The notes: generated by a model from the sequence alone, not told the origin. Shown: positions 45,607 to 55,297, counted from the stretch's first letter. The stretch: DNA of 64,000 nucleotides from Rhabdaerophilum sp. SD176 (GCF_030143245.1 NZ_JARJNS010000002.1:310001-374000); one strand, 5' to 3'. Made by a program: numbers and translations.

Positions 45607-45636
45607 TTGAAAAGGTCAGCATTACTGACGTATACG
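45607..45636 (+). promoter_or_regulatory. Candidate promoter with internal dyad for the indolepyruvate oxidoreductase gene
   Basis: TTGAAA (45607-45612) and TATACG (45631-45636) fit -35 and -10 boxes with an 18-base spacer. A perfect dyad GTCAG-N5-CTGAC (45615-45629) fills the spacer, where a repressor or activator could act. The gene starts 73 bases downstream. The rest of the 243-base gap holds nothing else I can name. Confidence 0.5.
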
Positions 45637-45708
45637 AAGGGACAAGAAGCGCGCACACTCGCGATTGTCGCGAAAGAAGGCGCCGTGATTGGCAAGGGAG
45701 AATGCCGG

Positions 45709-48700
45709 ATGGGCAAGCCTGTTCCGCTGAAGGATGTCACGCTGGACGACAAGTACGACCTTGCCGCCGAGCAGGTTTTCCTGTCGGGCACGCAGGCGGT
45801 GGTCCGGATGCTGCTCATGCAGCAGGAGCGCGACCGGCGCGCTGGCCTCAACACGGCGGGTTTTGTTTCCGGCTATCGCGGTTCGCCGCTGGGCGGGCTC
45901 GACCAGCAGCTTTTCCGGGCCGGCAAGCAGCTCAAGCGGCACGACATCGTTTTCCAGCCGGGCCTCAACGAGGATCTCGCCGCCACGGCCTGCTGGGGCA
46001 CGCAGCAGGCGGAGATGCGCGGCGAGGGCAAATATCAGGGCGTGTTCGCGCTGTGGTACGGCAAGGGGCCGGGCGTTGACCGGACGGGCGATGTGTTCCG
46101 CCATGCCAACATGGCGGGCTCGTCGAAATTCGGCGGAGTCGTGTGCCTGTCGGGCGACGACCATACGGCTGAAAGCTCGACCAATGCCCACCAGACCGAG
46201 TTCAATTTCGTCGATACGATGATCCCGATTCTGAACCCGGCGGGGGTGCAGGAAATCCTCGATTTCGGCCTCCATGCCTTCGCGCTCAGCCGCTATGCCG
46301 GCGTCTGGGTGGCGGTGAAGGGCGTGAAGGACAATGTCGAGTCGACCGCCTCCGTCGATGGCCGGATCGACCGCGTCTCCATCGCCATCCCGAATGATTT
46401 CGAGATGCCGCCGGGCGGCCTCAACATCCGCCCGCGCGACAATTTCCTCGAGCAGGAAGCCCGGCTGCACGAATACAAGCGTGCGGCCGTGCTGGCTTAT
46501 TTCCGGGCGAACAAGCTCGACAAGATGATCTATACCGGCGGCCGGAAGCCCCGGATGGGCATCATCTCGGTCGGCAAGAACTATCTCGACGTGATGCAGG
46601 CGCTCGACATTCTCGGCATCGATGCCGGGAAGGCCGACAGGCTGGGCCTCAAGCTGCTCAAGCTGGCCTCGCCCTGGCCGGTCGATCCGGACCTGCTGAA
46701 GGATTTCGTGCAGGATATCGACCTCTGCATGGTGGTCGAGGAAAAGCGCTCGCTGATCGAGGTGCAGGTGCGCGAGGAGCTGTACGGGTCGAAATACCAG
46801 CCCGTCGTTGTCGGCAAGAAGGACGAACAGGGCCAATGGCTCTTCCCGGTCAAGGGTGCGCTCGATCCGAATGACATCGCCATCGCTGTCGGATCGCGCC
46901 TGCTGGCGCGGCAGGACGATGCCGATCTCGCGCAGCGCGTCGAGCGGATCCGCCGTGCGCAGGGCGTGTTGTCCGAGACGGTCGATCTCGCCACCCGCAC
47001 GCCGTATTTCTGCTCGGGCTGCCCGCATAACAGCTCGACCAAGGTGCCCGAGGGCAGCCGCGCCTATGCCGGCATCGGTTGCCATTACATGGTCCAGTGG
47101 ATGGATCGCGAGACCGAGGGCTTCACCCAGATGGGCGGTGAAGGCACCAACTGGATCGGCGAGGCGCCGTTCTCGACGCGCGATCACGTCTTCCAGAATC
47201 TCGGCGACGGCACCTACAACCATTCCGGTGTGCTGGCCCTGCGCTGGGCCATCGCGACCAAGACCAACATCACCTACAAGATCCTCTTCAACGATGCCGT
47301 GGCGATGACCGGCGGGCAGCATCATGAGGGCAATCTCACACCCGACATGATCGCGCGGCAGGTGCGCGCCGAAGGCGTGGAGCGGATCGCCGTTGTCTCG
47401 GACGAGCCCGACAAATACGGCCCGGAATATACCTGGCCCGCGGGGGTGAGCTTCCATCACCGCTCCGAGCTGATGCCCGTCCAGAAGGAACTGGCCGGCA
47501 TTCCGGGCGTGACGGTCATGATCTATGACCAGACCTGTGCCGCCGAGAAGCGCCGCCGCCGCAAGCGCGGGCTCTATCCGGATCCGGACAAGCGCGTGCT
47601 GATCAACGAGCTGGTCTGCGAGGGCTGCGGGGATTGCGGCAAGGCCTCGAACTGCGTGTCGGTGCAGGCGGTCGATACGGAATTCGGCCGCAAGCGCCGG
47701 ATCGACCAGTCAAGCTGCAACAAGGATTTCTCCTGTCTCGACGGATTCTGCCCGTCCTTCGTCACGGTTTCCGGCGCGAAGCCGCGCAAGCTCGCCGGGT
47801 CGAGCAAGGGCACGGCCCTGCCGCGGCTGCCGGAGCCGGCCATTCCCGATCTCGACAAGGCCGCCTGGGCGGCCATTGTCACCGGTGTCGGCGGCACCGG
47901 CGTGGTGACGATCGGCGCGATCCTCGGCATGGCGGCCCATCTCGAGGGGCGCGGCTGTGGCATGATCGACATGGCGGGCCTTGCGCAGAAGGGCGGCGCG
48001 GTCTTCTCGCATATCCGGCTCGCGAAGACGCCGGAGGATATTCACGCCATCCGCGTTTCGGCCGGCATGGCGGACCTCATCCTCGGCTGCGACCTTGTGG
48101 TGTCGGGCTCGAAGAAGGTTCTGGCCAGTGTGAAGCCGGGCGAGACCTTCTTCGTCGTCAACACGGCCGAGGTGCTGCCGGGCGATTTCACCCGCAACCC
48201 GGATTACTCGCTGCCGACGGAGCGGCTCCGCCGGGGGATCACGTCCGCCGCAGGCAAGGATGCGTCCGGCCAGCCGCTGGCGCATTTCCTCGACGCGACC
48301 ACGATCGCCACAACGCTGTTCGGCCAGTCGATCGCGGCGAACATGTTTCTGCTGGGCTATGCGTTCCAGCGCGGAGCGGTGCCGCTGCATGCGGATTCGC
48401 TGGAACGGGCCATCGAACTCAATGGCGAGGCCGTGGCGATGAACCGCGAGGCCTTCCGTTGGGGCCGCGCGGTGGCGCATGACCCTGAACTCGCGAAGGG
48501 GCTGGTCGCCAAGGCGCAGGCCGTGCCGGGCGCCGGCCTCGCGGCCACGCTCGACGAGGCGATCGCCCGGCGTGCCGAATTCCTGACCGCCTATCAGGAC
48601 AAGGCGTATGCGGAATCCTATCGCCGGTTCGTGGCGCGGGTGCAGGAAGCGGAAGCGAAGGCGCTGCCGGGGGTGACAGCCCTGACCGAGCAGGTGGCGA

Positions 48701-49212
48701 AGAGCCTCTTCAAGCTGATGGCCTACAAGGACGAATACGAAGTGGCCCGGCTCTATGCCGGCGCTGCATTCAGCCGCCAGCTGAAGGAAGCCTTCGAGGG
48801 CGAGGACATGCGCCTGACCTTCCATCTCGCGCCGCCGCTTCTTGCGAAACCGGATCCTGCCACAGGCCATCCCCGCAAGATGAGCTTCGGGCCGTGGATG
48901 ATGAAGGCGTTCGGATTGCTGCAGCACTTCAAGCGGTTCCGCGGCACCCGGCTCGACCCGTTCGGCTATACGGCGGAGCGGCGGGATGAGCGCGCCCGAG
49001 TCGGGCGGTATCGCGAGACCGTGGAAGCGCTGCTGGCCGTGCTCGATACCGGCAATCACGCGCTGGCGGTCGAGATTGCCGGCTTGCCGCAGCAGATCCG
49101 CGGTTTCGGCCATGTCCGGGCGCGGAATGCAGCGGAGACGGACCGGCGCGAGGCGGCCCTGCTGGCCCGCTTCCGGAACCCGCATATGCCGGCGCAGCTC
49201 GCGGCGGAATGA
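45709..49212 (+). CDS. Indolepyruvate ferredoxin oxidoreductase, fused alpha-beta type
   Basis: 1167 residues. An N-terminal pyrimidine-binding domain (SGYRGSPLGGLDQQLF), a thiamine-diphosphate region (GEGTNWIGEAPF... DGTYNHSGVLALRWAIA), a [4Fe-4S] region with CEGCGDCGKASNC and SCNKDFSCLDGFCPS (around residues 637-680) and a C-terminal gamma domain (TGVGGTGVVTIGAILGMAAHLEG) are all in one chain. It oxidatively decarboxylates aryl- or branched 2-oxo acids to acyl-CoA, passing electrons to ferredoxin. ATG 45709 has AAGGGAG ~9 bases upstream. Oxygen-tolerant fused forms occur in aerobic alphaproteobacteria. A Crp/Fnr gene and CoA ligase follow. Confidence 0.94.
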   Translation: MGKPVPLKDVTLDDKYDLAAEQVFLSGTQAVVRMLLMQQERDRRAGLNTAGFVSGYRGSPLGGLDQQLFRAGKQLKRHDIVFQPGLNEDLAATACWGTQQAEMRGEGKYQGVFALWYGKGPGVDRTGDVFRHANMAGSSKFGGVVCLSGDDHTAESSTNAHQTEFNFVDTMIPILNPAGVQEILDFGLHAFALSRYAGVWVAVKGVKDNVESTASVDGRIDRVSIAIPNDFEMPPGGLNIRPRDNFLEQEARLHEYKRAAVLAYFRANKLDKMIYTGGRKPRMGIISVGKNYLDVMQALDILGIDAGKADRLGLKLLKLASPWPVDPDLLKDFVQDIDLCMVVEEKRSLIEVQVREELYGSKYQPVVVGKKDEQGQWLFPVKGALDPNDIAIAVGSRLLARQDDADLAQRVERIRRAQGVLSETVDLATRTPYFCSGCPHNSSTKVPEGSRAYAGIGCHYMVQWMDRETEGFTQMGGEGTNWIGEAPFSTRDHVFQNLGDGTYNHSGVLALRWAIATKTNITYKILFNDAVAMTGGQHHEGNLTPDMIARQVRAEGVERIAVVSDEPDKYGPEYTWPAGVSFHHRSELMPVQKELAGIPGVTVMIYDQTCAAEKRRRRKRGLYPDPDKRVLINELVCEGCGDCGKASNCVSVQAVDTEFGRKRRIDQSSCNKDFSCLDGFCPSFVTVSGAKPRKLAGSSKGTALPRLPEPAIPDLDKAAWAAIVTGVGGTGVVTIGAILGMAAHLEGRGCGMIDMAGLAQKGGAVFSHIRLAKTPEDIHAIRVSAGMADLILGCDLVVSGSKKVLASVKPGETFFVVNTAEVLPGDFTRNPDYSLPTERLRRGITSAAGKDASGQPLAHFLDATTIATTLFGQSIAANMFLLGYAFQRGAVPLHADSLERAIELNGEAVAMNREAFRWGRAVAHDPELAKGLVAKAQAVPGAGLAATLDEAIARRAEFLTAYQDKAYAESYRRFVARVQEAEAKALPGVTALTEQVAKSLFKLMAYKDEYEVARLYAGAAFSRQLKEAFEGEDMRLTFHLAPPLLAKPDPATGHPRKMSFGPWMMKAFGLLQHFKRFRGTRLDPFGYTAERRDERARVGRYRETVEALLAVLDTGNHALAVEIAGLPQQIRGFGHVRARNAAETDRREAALLARFRNPHMPAQLAAE

Positions 49213-49319
49213 TCGGCTGCGCCTTTCGGCGTGGTTGCCACCCGGAGCGCCGGGCGCGATAGTCGTCAAGCGGCGCCGGCACCGGACGGAATTGTCTTTG
49301 CCAGAGGACGGGATCTCAC

Positions 49320-50003
49320 GTGATTTCTCTCGATGCCCTTCGACAGATGGCCGCCTGGGCCCGTGACCTGACACCGGAAGAGGCGGAGAAGGCGCGGCGC
49401 GGCATTGTCGAACGCACCTATGGGAAGGGCAATTACATCTGCCATCAGGGGGACCGCTTCGATTGCTGGGGCGGCATCGTGTCGGGCCTCGTCAAACTCT
49501 CCACCGTGTCGGATTCCGGCAAGCAGGTCAGCCTCGCCGGGCTGGCGGCGGGGGCCTGGTTCGGCGAGGGCAGCCTGCTGAAGAACGAGCCCCGCCGCTA
49601 TGATCTCGTCGCCCTGCGCGAATCCCGGCTGATGCTGATGGACCTGCCGACCTTCAACTGGCTGTTCGAGCACAGCGTCGGGTTCAACCGTTTTCTCGTC
49701 CACCAGTTCAACGAGCGGCTGGCGCAGTTCATCGGCCAGGTCGAGAATGACCGCATGCTCGATGCGACCGGCCGCGTGGCGCGGGCGCTGGCGAGCATCT
49801 TCAACCCCCGGGTCAATCCGGGCGTCGGCACGCATCTCGCGATCACGCAGGAGGAAATCGGCCTGCTCTCCGGCCTGTCGCGGCAGGTGACGAACCAGTC
49901 GCTGAAAGTGCTCGAGCATGCGAGGGTGGTGCAGGTCGAGCGTGGCGGCATTGCCATCCGTGACTGGCTGGATCTCGTCCGGTTCGGCAATTCCGGCGCC
50001 TGA
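49320..50003 (+). CDS. Crp/Fnr-family transcriptional regulator
   Basis: 227 residues. Cyclic-nucleotide-like fold (YICHQGDRFDCWGGIVSGLVKLSTVSDSGKQVSLAGLAAGAWFGEGSLL) and C-terminal helix-turn-helix (THLAITQEEIGLLSGLSRQVTNQSLKVLEHARVVQVERGGIAIRD). No N-terminal Cys cluster as in Fnr. GTG 49320 is the start, with AGGACGGGA upstream. The position between an indolepyruvate oxidoreductase and a CoA ligase/Liv importer suggests control of this unit. Effector unknown. Confidence 0.88.
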   Translation: MISLDALRQMAAWARDLTPEEAEKARRGIVERTYGKGNYICHQGDRFDCWGGIVSGLVKLSTVSDSGKQVSLAGLAAGAWFGEGSLLKNEPRRYDLVALRESRLMLMDLPTFNWLFEHSVGFNRFLVHQFNERLAQFIGQVENDRMLDATGRVARALASIFNPRVNPGVGTHLAITQEEIGLLSGLSRQVTNQSLKVLEHARVVQVERGGIAIRDWLDLVRFGNSGA

Positions 50004-50055
50004 CTGACGCTACCGAACGCCGCGCCGCGGAACAGGCGGAGCGCACAAGAACAAT

Positions 50056-50079
50056 GATGTTGCGGGAATTCCCGGCATC
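50056..50079. promoter_or_regulatory. Palindrome between Crp/Fnr gene and CoA ligase gene
   Basis: A perfect 12-bp palindrome CGGGAATTCCCG (50063-50074) is flanked by GATG (50056-50059) and CATC (50076-50079). It lies in the 243-base gap. As RNA it would be a tight but loopless stem, so an operator is more likely than a terminator. Nothing else in this gap is recognisable. Confidence 0.4.
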
Positions 50080-50246
50080 TTGAGCAAAAATGACGCGCAG
50101 GCTTGATAGCTTAAGACCAAAAGACCTGCATGTCTGTCAAGGCCCATCTTGCGCAATCGGGCCTGTGCTGCGAACGTGAAGACAAGAAAAAGCGGAATTC
50201 AACGAAATTTCGCATCGGGGTCGAAACGGATCAAGGGAGAGTGTGC

Positions 50247-52229
50247 GTGACGGCAAATGCCACCGCCGAATTGGACACGTTTCCGAAACTGCTTCTCCGC
50301 AATGAGGCTGTCCGGCCGCATCGCCCGGCCATGCGCCACAAGGATCTCGGGATCTGGCGCGAATGGAGCTGGGGAGATGTGGCACGGCAGGTGCGCTGCT
50401 ACGCCCTGGGGATGATGGCCCATGGCCTGCAGCGCGGCGACAAGGTGGCGATCATCGGCACCAACCGTCCGAAGCTCTACTGGTCAATCATGGCGGCGCA
50501 ATCGGTCGGGGCGATTCCGGTGCCGGTCTATTCCGATGCCGTGGCCGACGAGATGGCCTATGTGCTCGACCATGCGGAGGTGCGCTTTGCCTGCGTGCAG
50601 GATCAGGAGCAGGTCGACAAGATCCTCGGCGTTGCCGACCGCCTGCCGAAGATCGAAATCGTCTTCTATGACGAGCCGCGCGGCCTGAGGGATTATGACC
50701 ATTCCCGCCTGCAGGCCATCGACGAGGTGATCGCGCAGGGCGAAGGCATCCTTCTGAGCGACCCGGCCGCCGTGAAAAGGCTGGATGATGCCATCGCGTC
50801 CGGCAAAGGCAGCGATACCTCGGTGATCCTCTACACGTCCGGCACGACCGGCCGTTCGAAGGGCGTGATGCTCTCGGCGGGAGGCTGCGTGAAGGCGGCC
50901 ACGGATACGGTCGAATTCGACGGGCTGACCGACCAGGACAACGTGATCGCCTATCTGCCGCTGGCCTGGGTGGGCGACCATTATCTCAATTACGCGCAGG
51001 CTCTGGTGGCCGGCTTCACGATCAACTGCCCGGAAAGCCCGGAAACGGCCGTGGAGGACCGGCGCGAGATCGGCACGACCTTCGCCTTCGCACCGCCCCG
51101 CGTCTACGAAAGCATGCTGACCCGCATCATGATCCGGATGGAGGATGCCGGTTGGCTGAAGCGGAAGATGTTCCACTATTATCTCGGCGTGGCCAAGAAA
51201 TGGGGCGAGAAGATCCTTGACGGCAAGCCGGTGCCGATCGGCGCCCGCCTGAATTACGCTCTGGGCGAGGTGCTCGTCTACGGGCCGCTCAAGAACGTGC
51301 TCGGGATGACGACGATCCGCATCGCCTATACCGCCGGCGAGGCGATCGGGCCGGAACTGTTCTCGTTCTATCGCTCGATCGGGCTCAACCTGAAGCAGCT
51401 CTACGGGCAGACCGAGGCGTTCCTGTACGTCACGGTGCAGAGTGACGGGGGCGTGCGGGCGGATTGCGTCGGCCCGGCCACGCCGAATGTCGAGATCCGT
51501 ATCGATGAGAATGGCGAGGTGCTCTACAAGTCACCCGGACAGTTCATCGGCTATTTCAAGGAGCCGGAAAAAACCGCCGAGACCATGACCGAAGACGGTT
51601 ATGTGCGTACGGGCGATGCCGGTTTCTTCGAGAAGGACGGCCAGCTCCGCATCATCGACCGGGCCAAGGATGTCGGCAAGCTGCGCAGCGGCGCGCTGTT
51701 CGCGCCGAAATATCTCGAGAACAAGCTCAAGTTCTTCCCGAATATCCGCGAGGTCGTTGCCTTCGGACAGGGCGAGGATTTCGTGACCTGCTTCATCAAT
51801 ATCGACCTGACGGCGGTAGGGAACTGGGCCGAGCGGAACAATGTCTCCTACGGTTCCTACCAGGAACTGGCCGGACACCCGCAGGTCTATGATATCATTG
51901 CCGGGCATGTCGCCGAGGTGAACCGCCAGCTCTCCGAGGAACCGATGATGGCCCATGCGCAGATCCGGCGTTTCCTGGTGCTGCACAAGGAGCTGGATGC
52001 GGATGATGGCGAGCTGACGCGCACGCAGAAAGTGCGGCGCAGCTTCATCGCCGATCGCTACGGCCCCCTCGTCACGGCGTTGTATGACGGATCGACCGAG
52101 GCCGATATCTCGACCGAAGTGACCTTCGAGGATGGCCGCAAGGGCGTCATCTCGGCGCGGGTGCGCGTGATGGATGCGAAGGTCGTGCCGGTCTCCACGC
52201 CGGCTTCCCAGCCTGCGCGCGCCGCCTGA
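50247..52229 (+). CDS. AMP-dependent acyl-CoA synthetase (long-chain fatty acid/aryl acid type)
   Basis: 660 residues. ATP motif YTSGTTGRSKGVMLS (near residue 195), AYLPLAWVGDHYLNYAQAL, YGQTEAFLY (near 385), and DGYVRTGDAGFFEKDGQLRIIDRAKDVGKL with the C-terminal domain follow the long-chain acyl-CoA synthetase form. Makes an acyl-CoA from a carboxylic acid, ATP and CoA. GTG 50247 has AGGGAG ~7 bases upstream; the frame opens at 50130 but lacks support. It is co-oriented with the Liv genes 17 bases on, so the importer may carry its acid substrate. Confidence 0.9.
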   Translation: MTANATAELDTFPKLLLRNEAVRPHRPAMRHKDLGIWREWSWGDVARQVRCYALGMMAHGLQRGDKVAIIGTNRPKLYWSIMAAQSVGAIPVPVYSDAVADEMAYVLDHAEVRFACVQDQEQVDKILGVADRLPKIEIVFYDEPRGLRDYDHSRLQAIDEVIAQGEGILLSDPAAVKRLDDAIASGKGSDTSVILYTSGTTGRSKGVMLSAGGCVKAATDTVEFDGLTDQDNVIAYLPLAWVGDHYLNYAQALVAGFTINCPESPETAVEDRREIGTTFAFAPPRVYESMLTRIMIRMEDAGWLKRKMFHYYLGVAKKWGEKILDGKPVPIGARLNYALGEVLVYGPLKNVLGMTTIRIAYTAGEAIGPELFSFYRSIGLNLKQLYGQTEAFLYVTVQSDGGVRADCVGPATPNVEIRIDENGEVLYKSPGQFIGYFKEPEKTAETMTEDGYVRTGDAGFFEKDGQLRIIDRAKDVGKLRSGALFAPKYLENKLKFFPNIREVVAFGQGEDFVTCFINIDLTAVGNWAERNNVSYGSYQELAGHPQVYDIIAGHVAEVNRQLSEEPMMAHAQIRRFLVLHKELDADDGELTRTQKVRRSFIADRYGPLVTALYDGSTEADISTEVTFEDGRKGVISARVRVMDAKVVPVSTPASQPARAA

Positions 52230-52246
52230 AACCGCCGGAGGGCCCC

Positions 52247-53059
52247 ATGAACGCCATGAACCATTCCGAGTTCCGGCAGGATATCGCCCCTGGCGCGACC
52301 TTGCTGGCGGTGGACAATGTCACGCTCCGCTTCGGCGGGGTGAAGGCCATCACCGATGTCTCGTTCGATATTCGCAAGGGCGAAGTCCGCGCGATTATCG
52401 GGCCGAACGGTGCCGGCAAGACCTCGATGCTCAATGTCATCAACGGCTTCTACCACCCGCAGGAAGGCCGGATTACCTATCGCGGCCAGACGCGGAGCAA
52501 GATGCGACCGCATGTGGCCGCCTCGCAGGGGATTGCGCGGACCTTCCAGAACGTGGCGCTTTTCAAGGGGATGACCACGCTCGACAACATCATGGTCGGC
52601 CGCACCCTGAAGATGCGGACGCCGTTCTTCTGGCACCTGTTCCGGCATGGCCCGGCCATGCGGGAAGAGATCGAGCACCGGAAATTCGTGGAGGAAATCA
52701 TCGACTTCCTCGAGATCGAACATATCCGCAAGGTGCCGGTGGGCAAGCTGCCCTACGGCCTCCAGAAGCGGGTAGAGCTGGGCCGCGCGCTGGCCATGCA
52801 GCCGGAATTGCTGCTGCTGGACGAGCCCATGGCCGGCATGAACCTCGAGGAGAAGGAGGATATGTGCCGCTTCATTCTCGACACGAAGGAACAATACGGC
52901 ACCACGATCGCGCTGATCGAGCATGACATGGGCGTTGTGATGGACCTGTCCGACCGGGTGGTCGTGCTCGAATATGGCCAGAAGATCGCCGATGGCACGC
53001 CGGATGAAGTCAAGAAGAACCAGAAGGTCATCGATGCCTATCTGGGCGTCGCGCATTAA
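52247..53059 (+). CDS. livG: Branched-chain amino acid-type ABC transporter ATP-binding protein (LivG)
   Basis: 270 residues. Walker A GPNGAGKTS (residues ~52-60), TFQNVALFKGMTTLDNIMVGR, signature LPYGLQKRVELGRAL, Walker B LLLLDEPMAGMN and EHDMGVVMDLSDRVVVLEYGQKIADG are typical of LivG. The signature reads LPYG rather than LSGG, common in this subfamily. First gene of the importer set. Confidence 0.93.
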   Translation: MNAMNHSEFRQDIAPGATLLAVDNVTLRFGGVKAITDVSFDIRKGEVRAIIGPNGAGKTSMLNVINGFYHPQEGRITYRGQTRSKMRPHVAASQGIARTFQNVALFKGMTTLDNIMVGRTLKMRTPFFWHLFRHGPAMREEIEHRKFVEEIIDFLEIEHIRKVPVGKLPYGLQKRVELGRALAMQPELLLLDEPMAGMNLEEKEDMCRFILDTKEQYGTTIALIEHDMGVVMDLSDRVVVLEYGQKIADGTPDEVKKNQKVIDAYLGVAH

Positions 53060-53071
53060 ACGGGGGCGGGC

Positions 53072-54028
53072 ATGGATCTTCTGTTCAAGATTTTCATCGA
53101 TCCCTTCCTCCAGATGGGCGGCGCGCCAGACCTGCTGGTGCAGACCCTGTGGGAAGGCCTCGTCTCCGGTGTGCTCTATGCGCTGATCGCGCTGGGCTTC
53201 GTGCTGATCTTCAAGGCCTCCGGCGTGTTCAATTTCGCGCAGGGCATCATGGTGGTGTTCGCCGGGCTGACGCTGGTCGGCCTGCATGAGAAGGGCGTGC
53301 CGGCCTGGCTGGCGGTGCTGCTCACCCTCGGGGTGATGCTGGCGCTCGCGGTGGCGGTGGAACGGGTCGTGCTGAGGCCGCTGGTCAACCAGCCCGACAT
53401 CATTCTCTTCATGGCGACGTTCGGCCTGACCTATGTGCTGATCGGCATCGGTGAATTCATCTTCGGCGGCGAGCCGAAGCAGATGATCGCCGAGGAACTC
53501 GGCCTGCCGCGCGGGGCGTTCGATGTCGCCATGCTGGGTGGCCGCGTGACCTTCCAGAAGATCGATATCGCGGCGGCGGTGATCGCCTCGATCATGATCG
53601 CGGCCCTGGCGGTCTTCTTCCAGTACACGCGGATCGGCCGGGCGTTGCGCGCGGTGGCCGACAGCCACAAGGCCGCGCTCTCGGTCGGCATCTCGCTCAA
53701 CCAGATCTGGGCCATCGTGTGGTTCGCCGCCGGCATCGTGGCACTGATCACCGGCATCATGTGGGGCGCGCGCTCGGATGTGTCCTTCGCGCTGCAGACC
53801 ATCGCGCTCAAGGCGCTGCCGGTGCTGATCCTTGGCGGCTTCACCTCGATCCCCGGCGCGATTGTCGGCGGGCTGATCATCGGCATCGGCGAGAAGCTGG
53901 CCGAGTTCTACTGGGGGCCGCTGGTGGGCGGCGGCATCGAGAACTGGATCGCCTATGTGATCGCGCTCGGTTTCCTGATGGTGCGTCCGCAGGGGCTGTT
54001 CGGCGACAAGATCATCGAGAGGATCTGA
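53072..54028 (+). CDS. livH: Branched-chain amino acid-type ABC transporter permease (LivH)
   Basis: 318 residues with about eight membrane segments and the LivH pattern GLVSGVLYALIALGFVLIFKASGVFNFAQGIMVVFAGL at the start and RALRAVADSHKAALSVGISLNQIWAIVWFAAGIVALITGIMWG later. Forms the channel with LivM. It follows livG by 12 bases. Normal length. Confidence 0.93.
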   Translation: MDLLFKIFIDPFLQMGGAPDLLVQTLWEGLVSGVLYALIALGFVLIFKASGVFNFAQGIMVVFAGLTLVGLHEKGVPAWLAVLLTLGVMLALAVAVERVVLRPLVNQPDIILFMATFGLTYVLIGIGEFIFGGEPKQMIAEELGLPRGAFDVAMLGGRVTFQKIDIAAAVIASIMIAALAVFFQYTRIGRALRAVADSHKAALSVGISLNQIWAIVWFAAGIVALITGIMWGARSDVSFALQTIALKALPVLILGGFTSIPGAIVGGLIIGIGEKLAEFYWGPLVGGGIENWIAYVIALGFLMVRPQGLFGDKIIERI

Positions 54029-54033
54029 CGATG

Positions 54034-54089
54034 CGGCACTCGGCACTCGACAATCGGCAATCGGGTGTTGGCGGCAGGTCTGTCTGCCG
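54034..54089 (+). repeat. Tandem 7-mers and small hairpin in livH-livM gap
   Basis: Within a 101-base gap, CGGCACT occurs twice in tandem (54034-54047), then CAATCGG twice (54051-54064), then the hairpin CGGCAG-N6-CTGCCG (54072-54089). The other gaps in this operon are short except before the binding-protein gene. It looks like small duplication plus a processing or translation element; no known family. Confidence 0.5.
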
Positions 54090-54129
54090 ACTGCCCCTTC
54101 CCCTCTGCCTTCCAGACGGAGTCTGACCC

Positions 54130-55209
54130 ATGTTCTACCGCGAGGCGGGCCAGTACAAGAAGACCTACTCTGCCGACATGGCGGTGTTCCCGATCCTGCA
54201 GGACCGGATCGGCATCGGCCTGATCCTGGCTACGGCCGCCATCATCATCCCGATCTTCGGATCGAACTTCTTCATCTCGACGGTGATGATCCCGTTCCTT
54301 GTCTTCAGCCTCGGCGCGATGGGGCTGAACATCGTCACCGGCTATACGGGGCTGATCTCGCTCGGCACCGGCGCCTTCATGGGCGTGGGCGCCTTCGCCT
54401 GCTACAAGCTGACGACCTATTTCCCGGACGTGAACATCATCATCTGGATCCTCGCCTCCGGCGTGTTCTCGGCCGCGATCGGCGCGTTGTTCGGGCTGCC
54501 CTCGCTCCGGATCAAGGGCTTCTACCTCGCGGTGGCGACGCTGGCGGCGCAGTTCTTCCTCGAATGGTGCTTCGTGCGTGTACCGTGGCTGTTCAACTAC
54601 AACGCCTCGGGTGCGATCGAGGTGCCGCAGCGGACGCTGTTCGGTGTCGCGATCACCGGCGCGAATGCGACACCGACCGTGCGCTACATGGTGCTGCTCG
54701 GCATCGTGGTGCTGATGACATGGGTCGCCTCGAACGTCCTGCATGGCCGGATCGGCCGGACCTTCATGGCCGTCCGCGACATGGATATTGCCGCCGAGCT
54801 GATGGGTATCCGGCTGCTGCCGGCCAAGCTGACGGCCTTCGCAATGTCGTCCTTCTATTGCGGCGTGGCCGGCGCCTGCATGATGTTCCTCTGGTATGGT
54901 GGCGGCGAGGCTTCGGATGCGTTCAACATCAACCAGAGTTTCAACATCCTGTTCATGGTCATCATCGGTGGCCTTGGCAGCCTGATCGGCTGCTTCTTCG
55001 GGGCTGCCTTGCTGAACATCGTGCCGATCATCCTGAAATTCGGCCTGCCGGCCATCGGCCTGCCGCTGGCCGGCGCCACGGCCGAGCATATCAACCACCT
55101 CTTTGTCGGGTCGTTGATCATCTTCTTCCTGATCGTGGAGCCGCATGGACTGGCGCGCCTCTGGCAGATCACGAAGCAGAAACTGAGAACCTGGCCGTTC
55201 CCCTATTGA
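54130..55209 (+). CDS. livM: Branched-chain amino acid-type ABC transporter permease (LivM)
   Basis: 359 residues. About 40 N-terminal residues precede the first membrane segment, then AMGLNIVTGYTGLISLGTGAFMGVGAFACYKLT is the LivM signature, and GRIGRTFMAVRDMDIAAELMGIRLLPAKLTAFAMSSFYCGVAGA the coupling loop. Second channel subunit. A stretch of 101 bases separates it from livH, unlike other spacings in the operon. Confidence 0.93.
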   Translation: MFYREAGQYKKTYSADMAVFPILQDRIGIGLILATAAIIIPIFGSNFFISTVMIPFLVFSLGAMGLNIVTGYTGLISLGTGAFMGVGAFACYKLTTYFPDVNIIIWILASGVFSAAIGALFGLPSLRIKGFYLAVATLAAQFFLEWCFVRVPWLFNYNASGAIEVPQRTLFGVAITGANATPTVRYMVLLGIVVLMTWVASNVLHGRIGRTFMAVRDMDIAAELMGIRLLPAKLTAFAMSSFYCGVAGACMMFLWYGGGEASDAFNINQSFNILFMVIIGGLGSLIGCFFGAALLNIVPIILKFGLPAIGLPLAGATAEHINHLFVGSLIIFFLIVEPHGLARLWQITKQKLRTWPFPY

Positions 55210-55297
55210 GGGCGCAGCCTTGAGAAATGCCCGGCGGCACCAGCCATCGGGAAGCGAAAGAGGCCCGGAAAGGGCCGGAGCAAAGGAGGAAGTGCAC

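Noticed and set aside
45622-47460. Large minus-strand open frame opposite the indolepyruvate oxidoreductase
   Set aside because: High-GC antisense shadow with no recognisable domain; the plus-strand protein has cluster and cofactor motifs. The same holds for 47710-49374 and 52058-54046 on the minus strand.
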